From NCBI GenBank assembly GCA_014898415.1, contig RCTD01000010.1:310001-374000 (forward strand): 64,000 bases of DNA. The letters are read 5' to 3'. The notes under the pieces are model-generated. The model saw only the letters and a program-made list of their open reading frames with translations, searched no databases and had not been told where the DNA came from. A program made the position numbers and the translations under genes. Positions 24,225 through 35,898 of the stretch are shown piece after piece. This DNA comes from Stromatinia cepivora. Taxonomy: Eukaryota; Ascomycota; Leotiomycetes; Helotiales; Sclerotiniaceae. The stretch's first letter is position 1. Every line of letters begins with the position of its first letter.

Positions 24225-24647
24225 TAATATAAGGGAGGAAGATATTTGGGGAATGGCCTATGATTATGAATACATATGATAGCTTAATGTAATAATGACA
24301 AGTTGACTTCTTAGCGCCTACAGAACTCTCATTGAGATTTCATCACAGCAATCATAGTAAGGAAAATGATGCTTAAATCCTACGCTCCAACGTGAATTAG
24401 ACATTTTGGTTCGAAGGGGATAGCGGATCCACTGCTGATTCTAGCGCTAAACCATGCTTATCCTACCCCGCCAATCTTAACAATAAATGAAACTTTTTGA
24501 TTGGTACAGCGCTCTCGGTACCACACTACAGGCTACCGACGAGGCTGGGCCATCGAACTTTCCAGTCCAAATAAATACCAACAGAACAATTATAAAAAGA
24601 GGTCATCCCAAGACACATAAATCCAAAAGATATACCCAACATCCAAC
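24225..24647. other. ERG7 3' flank and SGT1 upstream region
   Basis: No gene. The frame at 24487-24720 overlaps the SGT1 start in another register and is a shadow. Confidence 0.4.
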
Positions 24648-25937
24648 ATGGCATCCCAAGCAGCCCTCGGATCTGCCGCCATCGATAAGAGAGATTACCC
24701 CGCGGCCATTACATACTTAACTAAAGCTATCGCTGAAAACCCAGCCTCCCCAAACTACTTCATCCTCCGTTCCACAGCATACCAACGCGCCAAAAATCAC
24801 GAAGCAGCTCTCGCGGATGCTGACGCTGCCGTTCATGCAGCTGTTGCTCGTTCTCGTCGCGAACTCATCGCTACAGCACAATTTCGTCGCGCGGTTGCTC
24901 TTCATGGTTTAGGCAGATTCGGAGATGCGAGATTGTGTTTGAATTGGTGCAGACAGAAGAATGAGAAGGAGAAGGGATTAACTCTTTGGCAGGCAAAGGT
25001 TAAGGCCGATTATGATAACGCCGGCGGTGAAGAGGCTGAGTGTAATAAGTGTACTGTGAAGGAGATTCCTGAAAAACAGGTCGCGAAGGTGGAGAAGGGC
25101 AAAACACCAGAAAAGTCAGCTGCTCCTTCAGCTAGTCCAGTATCGGCTCCAGCAACTACTCCGAAGGAAAAGATCAGACATGAGTATGTATACCAATTGT
25201 CCGGGTAGCAGTCAGAAAGCTAACCAGGTTTTACAGATGGTTTCAATCAAGCTCGAAGGTTACTATTACCATTTTCGCAAAGGGCGTTGCGAAGGATACT
25301 GCACAAATCACGATCGACGAAGGACAGGTATGTCAATCATAGAGATCAATAAGTCACACAAGCTAATACGTCACAGGTTGAAGTTTCATTCCCAATTGGA
25401 CAAACTGGCACTACATACGATTTCACGGCTTCACCACTCTTCGCTCAAATCGATCCTGCCCAAAGCAAGTTCAATATCACTCCCAACAAAGTCGAGATCG
25501 ATCTACAGAAGTCAAAGCAAGGACTCAAGTGGTCTACTTTGGAAGGATCTGAGCCCATCATCAGCAAATCTACCGAGGAAAAGAAATCAGAGATTCCAGC
25601 TGCCGTTCTGAATCCCAAAGCTGGAAAGGCCCCATCTTACCCAACCTCATCTCGCAATGGACCCAAAGACTGGGATGCCCTCGCATCGTCAGCTCTCAAA
25701 TCCGAGAAGAAAGAAGGAGGCAAGGAAACAACTGGAGACGATGACGATGAAGATGGTGATCCAATGAATTCCTTCTTCAAGAAACTCTATAAAGATGCTG
25801 ATCCAGATACTAAGAGGGCTATGATGAAGAGCTTCCAAGAAAGTAATGGTACTGCATTGAGCACCAATTGGGCTGATGTCAAGAAGGGCCCCGTTGAGAC
25901 GAATCCACCGGAGGGAGTTGAAGCAAAGAAATGGTAG
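24648..25937 (+). CDS. SGT1: Sgt1 co-chaperone (TPR, CS and SGS domains)
   Basis: Three exons: 24648-25183, 25237-25327 and 25377-25937. They give 395 residues. Residues 1-120 form TPR helices (DYPAAITYLTKAIAENP, NYFILRSTAYQRAKNHEAAL). A Lys/Pro/Ala-rich linker follows. The CS domain runs from about 178 (HEWFQSSSKVTITIFAKGVA, then QVEVSFPIGQTGTTYDFTAS), and the C-terminal SGS domain is recognisable by DWDALA, then PMNSFFKKLYKDADPDTKRA, MKSFQESNGTALSTNW and the tail VEAKKW. Sgt1 links Hsp90 to SCF ubiquitin ligases and to kinetochore assembly. Both introns have good GTATGT donors, and the joins preserve the CS domain. The acidic stretch before the SGS domain is a normal family feature. Confidence 0.92.
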
Positions 25938-27504
25938 AGAGGGAGAGGTTGGGAGAGAGGAAATTTAAAATCGTCATATTGACCGGCTAAGCAGGGGAGT
26001 CTAGGAGTGAGGTGTCATAATATGGCGTTTGTGCTTCGATAGATAGAAGTATTTGGTAGATACCTAGGTACTCAAAGTTCCAATCTAATTTGAAAAACTT
26101 ATACATTCATTCTCCCATCTAAAATACAGGAAGACAGTATACTATGGTATACTACTATGTCACGGAGAAAGCCTGGTTTCCTGTAGAGCCCTACATAACA
26201 CGTGCTGCTACGCAGAATAAAGGTTCATCTAGGTCTTCTAGATCACGACGATTGATAATGCTGGCTGCTTCGTTTTTACCAGTCGAACCTGCCTTCACTC
26301 AACACACATTGCCCAGACAGCTATCTATCCAGTCCACACAAGATCCCCTCGATTTATAGGGTCGAGGGATAAGTCAATCAATTCTTCTCTAATCACATTA
26401 CCCTCCTATTCTCAGCTCAAAGTGCCTGTAGCCATACTGTCCTCCGTGATGTACTACTATATATTTCTATCTATATCTTTAGAGTGCAATGCATCGAAAT
26501 CTACGACAACTGTCGCGATCTAAGGTACAATAATCATCGATCATATAGTATCATCTACCTGAATCCTCACTTCAGAAGATTGCCCATTATATATATCTTC
26601 CGTGTACAAACTAATAGGGACCTTGTGATACTCTGGATATCGATATAGCCAACACAATTGTTGCAGGAGATCCAAGAGAGGGGCAGAGTATAGCTAACTA
26701 AGTCAGCCTCTGACTTCACTTCCTATGAAATTCTTATTGTAACCTTAACGTGCCATAAATTTAAATAAGACTAGTACTCTACAATCATTTGCATGACCGA
26801 CTTTCTAGAAACAAACATGCATACTAGGTAATCATCCACTTTCCGGAATGCACTGCAGTATGGAAGTAATGAAACTTATAATCATGATCTTTGTTGAAAC
26901 TAATCGTTTTTTTTAAGTTACAATTAGAAGTCTATTCAATGGTATCTACGGTGTAGCATCTCGTGACAATGTTCTGTGTGACAAATGTATCCGTCAAGCA
27001 GGCTATCTATCATGTCTCATGACTCGAGCTGCTGCGCGTGTTGAAACTTCCATTTTGGAAATCTAGGCCATCGAGACATGAGTTAGTTCTATTCCTCCGG
27101 AATTCATGCTCCTGAAAACATCGAAGCGAAGCCCCTACACTAACCGTGCACTTATATTGCCCGAATGCCTATTTTACACCAAAATTCAATCATTTCAATA
27201 ATATATTTTATTTATTTCATTTATAATATATATTAAAGATATATTGAAATTTTGCTGATTTAATATTTCGAAGTATAGAATTTACAAATAATTTGAGAAA
27301 TAATCCCGTGGATTTCTTTTATTGATCTATTAATTGAGATCGAAAGTTAAATGATTATTTTTTGCTTGATTTTTGCCGGGAAATCGGTAAAAAATTATAG
27401 TTTTTATTTCAAAGTTATATAATTCTATAAATAAATTTATTGGTATCACGGGATAGTATGACTACAGAGCACCTTTAGGGATCGGGGAATAAATGATACA
27501 TGTG
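25938..27504. other. Non-coding stretch becoming AT-rich
   Basis: No gene seen. Base composition shifts to strongly AT-rich from about 27180, just before the LTR element. The small frame at 26144-26359 has no recognised motif. Confidence 0.4.
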
Positions 27505-27509
27505 ATTTG

Positions 27510-27659
27510 TATGACGAACCCAACGAGCGTTTAGAGATCAACCTTAGAATTAAAAGCTACAGAGCTAAAGAGAGTGTACTACAAAGCTATATATATAATC
27601 AGCTCGAAACTTAATACCGTACTAACCCGATCGGATGTAATCATGTGTATCTCGTAACA
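27510..27659 (-). repeat. 3' LTR of the Copia-like element
   Basis: 150 bp, same length as its partner at 28873-29022. Conserved blocks include AGCTAAAGAGAGT and CCCGATCGGA. It is flanked on the left by the ATTTG duplication. Confidence 0.85.
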
Positions 27660-28361
27660 CTACCCCCTCCTTTTGAAGAGTTTGCCTCGAATTTATTTAA
27701 AATGAATGATTTAAGTACAAAATAATTACTAATCTTCTTTTGATAAAAATACCTGATGTACAGATTGCATTATAATCAACGAATATATATCCACCATACT
27801 ATATACCTTCTCCAAATGATCTTTAAAATATCGGTTATTGATTATCTCTTCTAAATCCTCATCATCATCGTTTTCAGATTCAATAATCAATATAATAATT
27901 GAAATAGATTTTTATCAATCTCGAACTCCTTGATATAGATCTAACGGACAGGTTTGTACCCAATAAAAGATACTTCTACATCATATACATTTATTTTGTT
28001 TATATAAAAGAATTTTTTCAGAAGGGGAAAACTCAGGCGCTTATATACAAAATAAAATCAAGATATGATTGGGTTTATCCGATTAGATATCAAAAGAGCT
28101 AAAGATATCAATAATATTAAGGTTGCTAATGTCCATTGGATCATGATTCCGAGAATAGAATGGATTCTGCAATATATATAGAGCTCTAAACTCACTAAAG
28201 TAAGATAATACAAAAAATCCATTCGCTATACAAGCAACTAATTATTGTATAACCTGAATAAAGTCGGGATAGGAATAAAGAAAAGAAAATTGTTGAGAAA
28301 AACGATTTCTAAGAGTAATATTGAATTTATTGCGAAAGATTGAGATTTTATTCAAATCAGA

Positions 28362-28607
28362 TCAATTCTGATTTTTGGCTTTATAAAAGGTTCTTTCAAA
28401 TTTTATAATATAAGTATATAGAAAATTGGTTTTTTGTTTAAAAATAAATAATTTATTTTCAGCTTTTTGGATTTTATTCGGATTGTTATAAATACATATA
28501 AATTGATCTAGGATTGTTGTATAATTTAAGGGAACATTTTGATTAAGAGAAAAAAACCAAGAAGAAAGGGTTTCAAACAAAAAAGAGTATAAGCAACAAA
28601 AATACAT
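28362..28607 (-). pseudogene. Gag-like remnant inside the LTR element
   Basis: An 81-residue frame on the element's own strand, ending LFIFKQKTNFLYTYIIKFER-TFYKAK. This resembles the part of Copia gag in which a run of aromatic and charged residues is followed by FER and a basic helix. It is short and heavily AT-biased. Its position between the LTRs supports the call. Confidence 0.5.
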
Positions 28608-28872
28608 TCGAAAATTAGGGAGTGTAGAAATGAGATTTCATTTCGTTGATGAGTTATTTCGCTACGAAATTCTGTAATTACAAGGTTTATCGAATTGTAA
28701 TCTATAATTTAGAAATTAAGGGTAAGAAAAAAGATAATATTTTCGAATAATATCAAAAAAATCTATATGTAAATAAGAGAATATAAACGATGTGCTTAGA
28801 CAGGAGTAAGTAAAATGTATATGAATATATATAAATGTTATTCTATTTTTTATTTAGAAGAGCTTTTAATAA

Positions 28873-29022
28873 TATAACGAATCCAACAAGTGTTTAGAGA
28901 TCAATTTTAGAATTAAAAGTTATAAAGCTAAAGAGAGTATACTACGAAGCTATATATATGATCGACTTGAAGCTTAGTATCGTACTAGCCCGATCGGACG
29001 CGATCACGTGTATCTCGTGACA
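28873..29022 (-). repeat. 5' LTR of the Copia-like element
   Basis: 150 bp direct repeat of 27510-27659 with scattered transitions. It is followed by the second ATTTG duplication at 29023-29027. Confidence 0.85.
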
Positions 29023-29027
29023 ATTTG

Positions 29028-29849
29028 TAGAGTAAATTGATTTATTTTTGATTATATAAATCGAGAATTGTATATATAGAATAAGTGAGTAATTATCTAA
29101 TTGATAAATATTTCGATTGGGTTAAATCCCTATCTATTAGTATATCAAAATCATTTTATTAATCGAAGAGATTAATAAGATTTAGAAGATCCTTTATTCC
29201 GATTGGAAAGTATACTCTTGATCCTTTGTAGGATACAGGGGATCGCAAGGCTTTCCGTGACAATTGGATATTTAGAACTCTATTCAAAATAATATTTCCA
29301 TTAATCTCTTTAATATACTAAAAGGAATTTCTTATAATTTCTATTGTTTTTATAAAAACATCAAGTGAAATAGATGTATTTTTGCTATTTTTGGTGTAAA
29401 AGTGGACCCTAGGGTAATATAAGTTGACTAGTACTATATTTACTCTTTCACTATACATATCATAACAGCACACTACAAAAATGAAGAAGTTCAGAGCAGT
29501 AAAGAGTCTTATTGAATTAGTATATAGAACAATGATCATAAGAACTAACCGTAAAATCCAGCATATAATTTCCTATCTCCAGGCCGTGATCGAACGCCAC
29601 ACCGCATGATACAATTCAATGTTTCCTCAACGTTTCCTCCCACCATGCTTTTTCTCAAAATCTTTGGTAACTGTCGATTCCTTTTTCGCTATTCTTTCGT
29701 AAGCTTCCTCATCTCTCACATAGAAACTTTAACGTGCGCATACCTTCTTTTCCTGCGTGCTCTATATTCATCCCCATCTGCTTCTCACTAATATTCCGAT
29801 CCTAAATCTCATGAGATCCATCCCACTCCAAAAAACAAATGAAAATATA
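29028..29849. other. AT-rich non-coding stretch right of the LTR element
   Basis: No gene seen. The AT-rich composition ends around 29540, where ordinary sequence resumes. The frames at 29318-29539, 29606-29791 and 29757-29987 have no known motif. Confidence 0.4.
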
Positions 29850-30535
29850 TCATGCACACACCTTGACCCCTTCATTTCCACCTTTCCCTTTCATTTTTTC
29901 CACGTCTTGCACCTCTTCCCCATCCATCATACCCATCTTCATATTTCCAGAACTTCCCATAACCCACGTATATTCCTCTCCTCCTAAATCTGGGAGCTCC
30001 ATCGCAACCTGCAGCTCAACTTTCTCGCCCTCCACAAATTCGATATTGATCGGCGGTACAAAACGGGGTATTTCGCGCTTCGAAACTTTGTAGTCGTATT
30101 CGTAGTCCCACATTTCTGCTATGCATACAATCAGTTGAGTTTAGTTGAAGTAATGTTGGTAACCAAATCAGATCAGAGCAGAGCAAACCACCGAGGAAAA
30201 AGGAGAGAAAACTTGTATTACCCCTAAGAGTAACAGGGCAGAGGAAAAAGGAAGAATGGCCCACCGTTAACATCCAAGCTCCCTCTATAAAAAACCTGAT
30301 AATCTTCACTCCAGAACCAATCTGACCACGGTCCAAATACCTCTTCTTCGAATTGCTCTTCTTTAACAACTTTTTCCTTATTATCTGGTACGTCGACAAT
30401 GTACTTTTTCGGGCCTTTTTTGCCCTTGTGAATTCCCCGCGATGAAGATCTCGATTTCAACTTCCAACTCCCCTTCTCACCATTTTCTTTCGTCCTCGTT
30501 GACTTTATGCTGCCAATTTCTCCTACGCAATGCAT
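29850..30535 (-). CDS. Small hypothetical protein, two exons
   Basis: Exons 30535-30265 and 30115-29850 on the minus strand join in frame. The intron has a GTGGGC donor and a CATAGCAG acceptor. The product is about 178 residues: a Lys/Ser-rich first part (KSRSSSRGIHKGKKGPKKYI), an acidic middle (EEQFEEEVFGPWSDWFWSED), and a second exon beginning MWDYEYDYKVSKREIPRF and ending in a Gly/Met/Glu-rich tail. I do not recognise the family. The N-terminus is uncertain because TTGCGTAG just upstream of the coding block could be a splice acceptor. A further coding-like frame lies at 30895-30656 and might supply the first exon, but I could not find a phase-compatible donor. Confidence 0.5.
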
Positions 30536-30655
30536 TCTTAATCAGTTAATTAGGCCCTCAGTCGTGGCACTCGAGTACATATGCAGGGTCTGTAAGTACA
30601 ACAGCTTTCACTTGTACAAAAACGCAACACCGATCAGCAAATTCGAGGCACAGCC

Positions 30656-30895
30656 TTAGTATTTTCCCCTCAGATATCTGTAATCGACTTCGATTTTGCG
30701 AGCATTCAAGCGAGCGACTTTTGAATTAAAACGTACAGGTAGGGCGTAGGCAACATACATATTGGTGTCCTGGGGCCGGAGCCGGGCGTGATTATAGATT
30801 CGGGTGTGTAGTGCTGCCCAGTGGATTTTGGGATTTTGGGAAGTGACGTGAGAAGGATAGGAAATGTACCCATGATGCGAATTCAAACACGCCAT
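30656..30895 (-). CDS. Possible upstream exon or separate small ORF
   Basis: 79-residue frame starting MACLNSHHGYISYPSHVT and reading HWAALHTRIYNHARLRPQDT further on. It reads like protein rather than chance sequence and precedes the hypothetical gene at 29850-30535 on the same strand. It may be that gene's first exon. No known domain. Confidence 0.3.
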   Translation of the reverse strand: MACLNSHHGYISYPSHVTSQNPKIHWAALHTRIYNHARLRPQDTNMYVAYALPVRFNSKVARLNARKIEVDYRYLRGKY

Positions 30896-31421
30896 TGTTA
30901 AGGAGGTGCTAAAAGGAAAGGGGAGAACAATACAGCGAGGTATTGTTCATTGAAAGAAAAGAGGAAGGAGATTGGATGACACGTATGACTGCAGGAAGAC
31001 GGTATGCAGGGCTTTAGAGGGACTATGTAGCGATGCCCAAACCAACACCCAATATAAAATGTGTAGGAAGAAACATGAAAATGAGAGCATATAAGATAAG
31101 GCTGATAGTGGTTCGCAAAGCCCTATCGCTAGGCATATGGTAAGCAATTGCGCGATAACTTGAGGGGTAATTTTTATGAGATTTTGAAGGGATTGGAATG
31201 CTGGAAAATAAGGTGGGAATTTTCCGATGCCATTGATCGGTCCATTTTTGCATTGAGGGGACCCCGGGTTGGCACTTGTGCCGGCATATGTAAAGAAATG
31301 TCACTGTCCTTGATTAGTCGTTTTACGCGGTCTAGGCAAAGCCAAAAAGCAGATGTAGTACAACATCGTAACGGTGAATTATGACATTATCGGGTATTGG
31401 CTGATTTTTGTACAAGGAAAT

Positions 31422-33091
31422 TTAATCCTGTCTATCTTTACTGCATGCGCGGCCATTTTCGATTTCAGGAGTGGATGAATTTTTCCCATCTTTAATCTCG
31501 ACCACTTTCATGTCGAGGTTCACGCGGAATTTTTTGCCTCTCCACATCACCGTTGTTCCACCAAGACAAGCCCATGTCCATATAGGTAACGCAAGAATCT
31601 CTCTGCCGAGCCATGCAGATGCCCACTCTATAAAAGGTCTTCTGGACCTCCTCTGTGGAGGTTGTGCGAAGAAAGGCGTATTTTCATCCAGCTCAATAGA
31701 AGCACCAGAATGAAGGTTGGCATAGACAAACCAATCAAGTGTCATCCACGCAATAACATTTGACAACCAAACTATGGTAAAAGCAAGCCACGTCTGAGGC
31801 ACACCCAAATTTTCATGAAACCAAGGTAATGTCGTAATTGCGAAAGAGCCATAAGCTGAGCATAAGAGGGGTTCGACTCCAGGTTCGACAAATGTGGCCA
31901 GTGTAACAGTCCATTTTCGAACCCTGAGCCAACGTACTCGACGTGCAATGTATTCTCGAATTGACATACCAGCCATCGGTTGGATAGCCAGGTCGCCAAA
32001 AACCAAACCGTGCTTGTTCCACTTTTCCCCTGCCTTTTCTTGCGGTACTTGCTTTCGCCATAACAAGTCTCCAATCAGGTGATCTTCGCAAATGTTTTCC
32101 GAGAAAAAGTCGATTCCCGGAGCATAATCAGGAGATGTGGAGGTGAGAAAATTTAAGTGAGATCGTCTAAACATGTTTGATTTGCCAACAATGCAAGGCG
32201 CAATTGCAACTGTGTTGATTGCAGTGTAGAACTTCGCATGTGATGATGCCATGAAAGATTCTTCGAAACGGCCGCCGCCAATCCTTGCGCTTGCATCGAA
32301 GTTGGACTCGTGTTTGGGTACGGTTGAAATGTTGGATGCCATTGAATTTGTGGATGAGACTTGATGTCCGGCGGTGAGAAGTCCCTCAGTCTCTTCAATT
32401 GTGCTGGTTCCAACTGTATCTACAACTAATGGCAGTAAATGAACGAATTTGTAAGGTGTTGCCTTGGTGCCATCTGCCTTAAAGCCACATAATTTGTCAA
32501 CCATTCGTCCAGCAGTACCAGTTCCCACCCAGACATTGCAATCGATTATCCATACAATATCTCCCTTTGCCTCCCTGTATCCGCGACTCATATTTCGAAT
32601 CTTGGGATTGGGACCAAGATTGCCAACCTCGCCTCCAAGACCACTCAAATTTGGATCCTGCTCTTCTATGAAAATCTTTACATCGAATTGAGGAAAGTCT
32701 GCCAGCAGACGTTGAAGAATTGGGTATGCAGGATCGGTGGATGAGCCGATACAGAAGTATATCGTTGACCTTTCAGCTGGGTATGTCTGTCTAAATGTGG
32801 CCGCGAGGCATTCATATAACTGTGGCTCAAGTCCTTTAACCGGTCGTAAAATCGTAACATGGGGAATATCATCGCTGTCTAAATTTGGAGAGATGGCAGG
32901 CTTTGGATTCGAAGAGTAGTGACGAAACCTTGCAGGGACCAATATGTTAGAATTCAATGTGACTGTGACTCGAGTATCATGGATGGGAAATCTTACAATT
33001 GAGTAGAACCAATCCCTTGTACTAGTAGAATGAAGAAATACCACGTCCAACATGCCAAGGCTATGGAGTGTATTAAAGTTTCCATTTCCAT
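31422..33091 (-). CDS. Ceramide glucosyltransferase (glucosylceramide synthase, GT21)
   Basis: Two exons: 33091-32997 and 32928-31422, 533 residues. The N-terminal exon codes for a membrane anchor (SIALACWTWYFFILLVQGIG), and the join gives STQLFRHYSSNPKP. The GT21 signature is present in order: TILRPVKGLEPQLYECL, IVWIIDCNVWV (D2 region), ICEDHLIGDLLWRK (D3, proposed base) and REYIARRVRWLRVRKW (the (Q/R)xxRW motif). Hydrophobic C-terminal helices follow. The enzyme transfers glucose from UDP-glucose to ceramide on the ER or Golgi. Fungal versions act on 9-methyl ceramides and support hyphal growth. A longer unspliced frame starting at 33053 exists, but splicing restores the anchor expected of the family. 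Two in-frame ATGs lie at 33091 and 33085, and I used the first. Confidence 0.9.
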
Positions 33092-33834
33092 GTCAAGGTA
33101 TGTGAGATTTGGCAGGACTGGGGTTAACACTAAACGTTTGAGAGTATCAAATGATTTTCTCCTCCCAATTCCATTAATGATATTTAGGAGAATCAGATAT
33201 TCATAGTTCCACTCCAGTCAAATAGGCTTTATATGTGTGTATATAAAGGCATAGGGGATGAGATTGACATTGTAGAAAACAAAGTACGCTCAGTCGGGGT
33301 CGAAACATCGTGAAGATTATGTAATCTTAATATGCATCAGAAAATGGATAAGAGCTTGAAGCTTGGGCCAAGCGGAATTTACCGAGAAAGGTTTTTTTGC
33401 GCGCTTTACAAAACTCGAAACTTTTTCTGAGAAAATATTCTCATCCTCTTCAACAACATCAAAAACTTCAATTTATACGAATTTCATCGACCATAATTTC
33501 TTCTCCCATCAGTCGGAGAAGAGTTTTGGTGATTTGTAAGTTATTTCCCTTTTTTTATCTACAAGTCTTATGGTATATACTATCCAACAGCACAATTTAA
33601 TTTAGCTGTGATGCAATGCGGTGATGACTCAATTCGATGCTTAGAGTGACGGCTCTGACTTTGTTCGTCCTCTCTGTACGCTCAATTCTCTTCGGAGAAG
33701 ACTACAACGGTATCTGAGCATTGCAAATAATTTTATATTGTTTCAATTGACATACAAATTGCTTACAGCAGTGACTAATCAATTGATTCAATAGGGAATC
33801 GCAATGACCTCACGATAGCTTCACCTTTTCAATC
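33092..33834. promoter_or_regulatory. Divergent upstream region between GCS and SEN2
   Basis: About 740 bases separate the two divergent genes. A small frame at 33397-33600 has no recognised motif. I see no distinct regulatory site. Confidence 0.35.
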
Positions 33835-35898
33835 ATGGCAGATATAGAAATAGTGGTTCCAGCTGGTCCTCCTATCGAGGCCTCGACGCCTGCGACACCC
33901 AAACATGTTGGACCTAGGCCACCGTCTAAGTTCCAGCAATTAAACAAACTCTACGGACTTCCTGCGCCCATACGCACATTTCCTCTTCCTACTCTCATAC
34001 CTCATAACCCACTTTCACTTTTTCATGTTCTTTATGTTTGGTTGTCACACACAATTAATCGCCCTTCATCACATTTTGATACCCCTTACAATGGATGGTT
34101 CTCACCTGAGACGCGGTCCATTCATATCACCGACTCTCGGTCTATCAGAGGTCTCTGGGAGCAAGGTTTCTATGGGAAAGGAAGTCTGAGTCGCAGTGAA
34201 CCAAGTTGGGTGACGCGAGAGAAAAAGCGAAGAGGTGTTTCAAAAGCGATTGCGAGTGAGGATGTTACAAGAAAGCGTCGCGCCGATCGTCAACAAACCA
34301 AGTGGGAGCGGGCGAGAAAAGAGAGGGAAGCTATTGATCAGACTCTCTTGGCAGAAGCTCTGGCAAATGAATTGCCAAATACCAAGACTATTATTGCATC
34401 CGAGGAGAAATTTATAGTTCCAGTTGACAATCTTCCCGCTCTTGCTGAACAAGACCAGAAGACAGAAATCATCGAAGAACCCATGTCCCATTGCTTAGCT
34501 GATGCAAATGTTGCTTTTACTGGTACCATATCATCTGATGCGCCTACTGGTCCAATGCAACTCCTTGCTCTACCAAACTCATCCATTGAGGTTATCAAGG
34601 TAGAAACAATCGAGGATTCGTCTTCCCAACATGTAGTGAATGCCAATGAAGTTGCTTCGTCCAGTGTCGCATCATTCAAAGCACCTACTGGACCTTTGGG
34701 GATCCTTGCTCTACCAAACTCTCTCTTCGAACTTGATTCTGTAAGAAAACAAAACTGTACAAACTCCTCAGGCCCATCATCCTTTGTTTCGACGGTGGCA
34801 GAATCCGTCTCTACGTCCAATACCTCAGCCCCGGTGGGTCCACTGGAATTGCTCGCTTTACCAAACTCCGCCACTGACGCTTCCACAACATATGATAAAT
34901 TGAATATTGGTACTGAAAAGGACAACGTGGTCCCAGAAGGATATATCACTCCGCCAAACTTGGTTGAGATTGACATCAGCTCAGTCTCTATACCTGAAAA
35001 TCACGAAGCAGGAACACAAGAAAAGGATGAACTACTCGATGGCGGTGTTATCGACACCAAGACATGTGTTCCAATGACGCCAGTGTCATCGATTTCGGCC
35101 CAGAACAGTGGATCTGATGTTGAAGCACCTGAAAGCGGCTCATCAACATCTGTGTCAGATCGTCAGAAGAGTGTTCGATTCTCCCCGATCGTTAAACAAA
35201 CCACTTTCTTACCGTCACAACCACCAAGTCCTGGACGCACTGTTGCAAGTACAGAAGAGAAACCTGACGGAATATCTAAACTTGTTCTGGATGAAGAGAT
35301 GGCTATTGAAGATCAGGAACATTTTCAATTGACAATGGAAGAAGCCTTCTTTCTTTCTTATGGATTAGGAGCTCTAACAGTCCTTGACCCTGTCACCAAA
35401 TCCGCCATCTCAAATCAGGATTTGTTTTCTCTTTTCAGGAAGTCATCCTATTTCCCGCCCGTTTCAAATCCTAGTTTGTCGACGGATGACCCATTTCTGG
35501 TAAATTACGTTGTTTATCATCATTTCCGTTCTCTAGGTTGGGTTGTGCGTGGTGGCACAAAGTTCTCTGTTGATTATCTACTCTATAATCGTGGGCCAGT
35601 TTTCAGTCATGCTGAATTTGCTGTTTTGATTCTTCCATCATACAGTGACCCTTACTGGTCTAGTGGCCCATTTTTACAAAATTACGTGAAAGGCAAGCAA
35701 GAAAGAAGCTGGTCCTGGATGCATTGCATCAACCGCGTCATTACGCAGGTCAAGAAGACTCTGATTTTGGTTTACGTGGATATACCTGCTCCTGTTGATG
35801 GAAGCATAAAAGAAAACAGTGTTGATGAATTACTTTCACAGTATAAGGTCAGGGAAGTTGTCCTCAAACGTTGGTCACCCAATCGTAGCAGGGACTAG
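33835..35898 (+). CDS. SEN2: tRNA-splicing endonuclease catalytic subunit Sen2
   Basis: Single exon, 687 residues. The C-terminal third is the endonuclease domain: EAFFLSYGLGALTV, NYVVYHHFRSLGWVVRGGTK and DYLLYNRGPVFSHAEFAVLI carry the catalytic Tyr (near 584) and His (near 592), and QVKKTLILVYVDIP carries the Lys (near 640). Sen2 cuts the 5' splice site of tRNA introns in a four-subunit complex. The N-terminal part has the Sen2-type FYGKGSLSRSEPSW segment near 112-126, followed by a basic coiled region (RKRRADRQQTKWERARKERE). The long central part is disordered and holds three copies of a short motif, APTGP-x4-LALPNS, near residues 236, 283 and 332. It is longer than yeast Sen2 (about 377 residues) because of this insert. 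Confidence 0.9.
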   Translation: MADIEIVVPAGPPIEASTPATPKHVGPRPPSKFQQLNKLYGLPAPIRTFPLPTLIPHNPLSLFHVLYVWLSHTINRPSSHFDTPYNGWFSPETRSIHITDSRSIRGLWEQGFYGKGSLSRSEPSWVTREKKRRGVSKAIASEDVTRKRRADRQQTKWERARKEREAIDQTLLAEALANELPNTKTIIASEEKFIVPVDNLPALAEQDQKTEIIEEPMSHCLADANVAFTGTISSDAPTGPMQLLALPNSSIEVIKVETIEDSSSQHVVNANEVASSSVASFKAPTGPLGILALPNSLFELDSVRKQNCTNSSGPSSFVSTVAESVSTSNTSAPVGPLELLALPNSATDASTTYDKLNIGTEKDNVVPEGYITPPNLVEIDISSVSIPENHEAGTQEKDELLDGGVIDTKTCVPMTPVSSISAQNSGSDVEAPESGSSTSVSDRQKSVRFSPIVKQTTFLPSQPPSPGRTVASTEEKPDGISKLVLDEEMAIEDQEHFQLTMEEAFFLSYGLGALTVLDPVTKSAISNQDLFSLFRKSSYFPPVSNPSLSTDDPFLVNYVVYHHFRSLGWVVRGGTKFSVDYLLYNRGPVFSHAEFAVLILPSYSDPYWSSGPFLQNYVKGKQERSWSWMHCINRVITQVKKTLILVYVDIPAPVDGSIKENSVDELLSQYKVREVVLKRWSPNRSRD

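Larger units (their letters stand above)
27510..29022 (-). mobile_element. Small LTR retroelement, Copia-like, decayed
   Basis: Two directly repeated segments of 150 bp (27510-27659 and 28873-29022) enclose 1213 bases. The 5-base word ATTTG directly flanks both outer ends (27505-27509 and 29023-29027), a target-site duplication. On the minus strand the repeats begin TGTTACGAG or TGTCACGAG. A purine tract (about 27660-27675, AAAAGGAGGGGGTAG on the minus strand) sits just before the downstream repeat, as expected for plus-strand priming. The internal part keeps a gag-like stub. The total length, about 1.5 kb, is too short for a full pol gene, so this is an internally deleted or non-autonomous element. 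Many C-to-T type differences between the repeats suggest RIP. Confidence 0.85.

Noticed and set aside
29540..29600. tRNA-like B-box word (GTTCGATCA) on the minus strand
   Set aside because: Flanking bases do not form a T-stem and no acceptor stem or A-box was found. No convincing tRNA was seen anywhere in the window.
21871..33091. ERG7 and glucosylceramide synthase as parts of one lipid gene cluster
   Set aside because: They are separated by SGT1, a retroelement and unrelated genes; proximity looks incidental.
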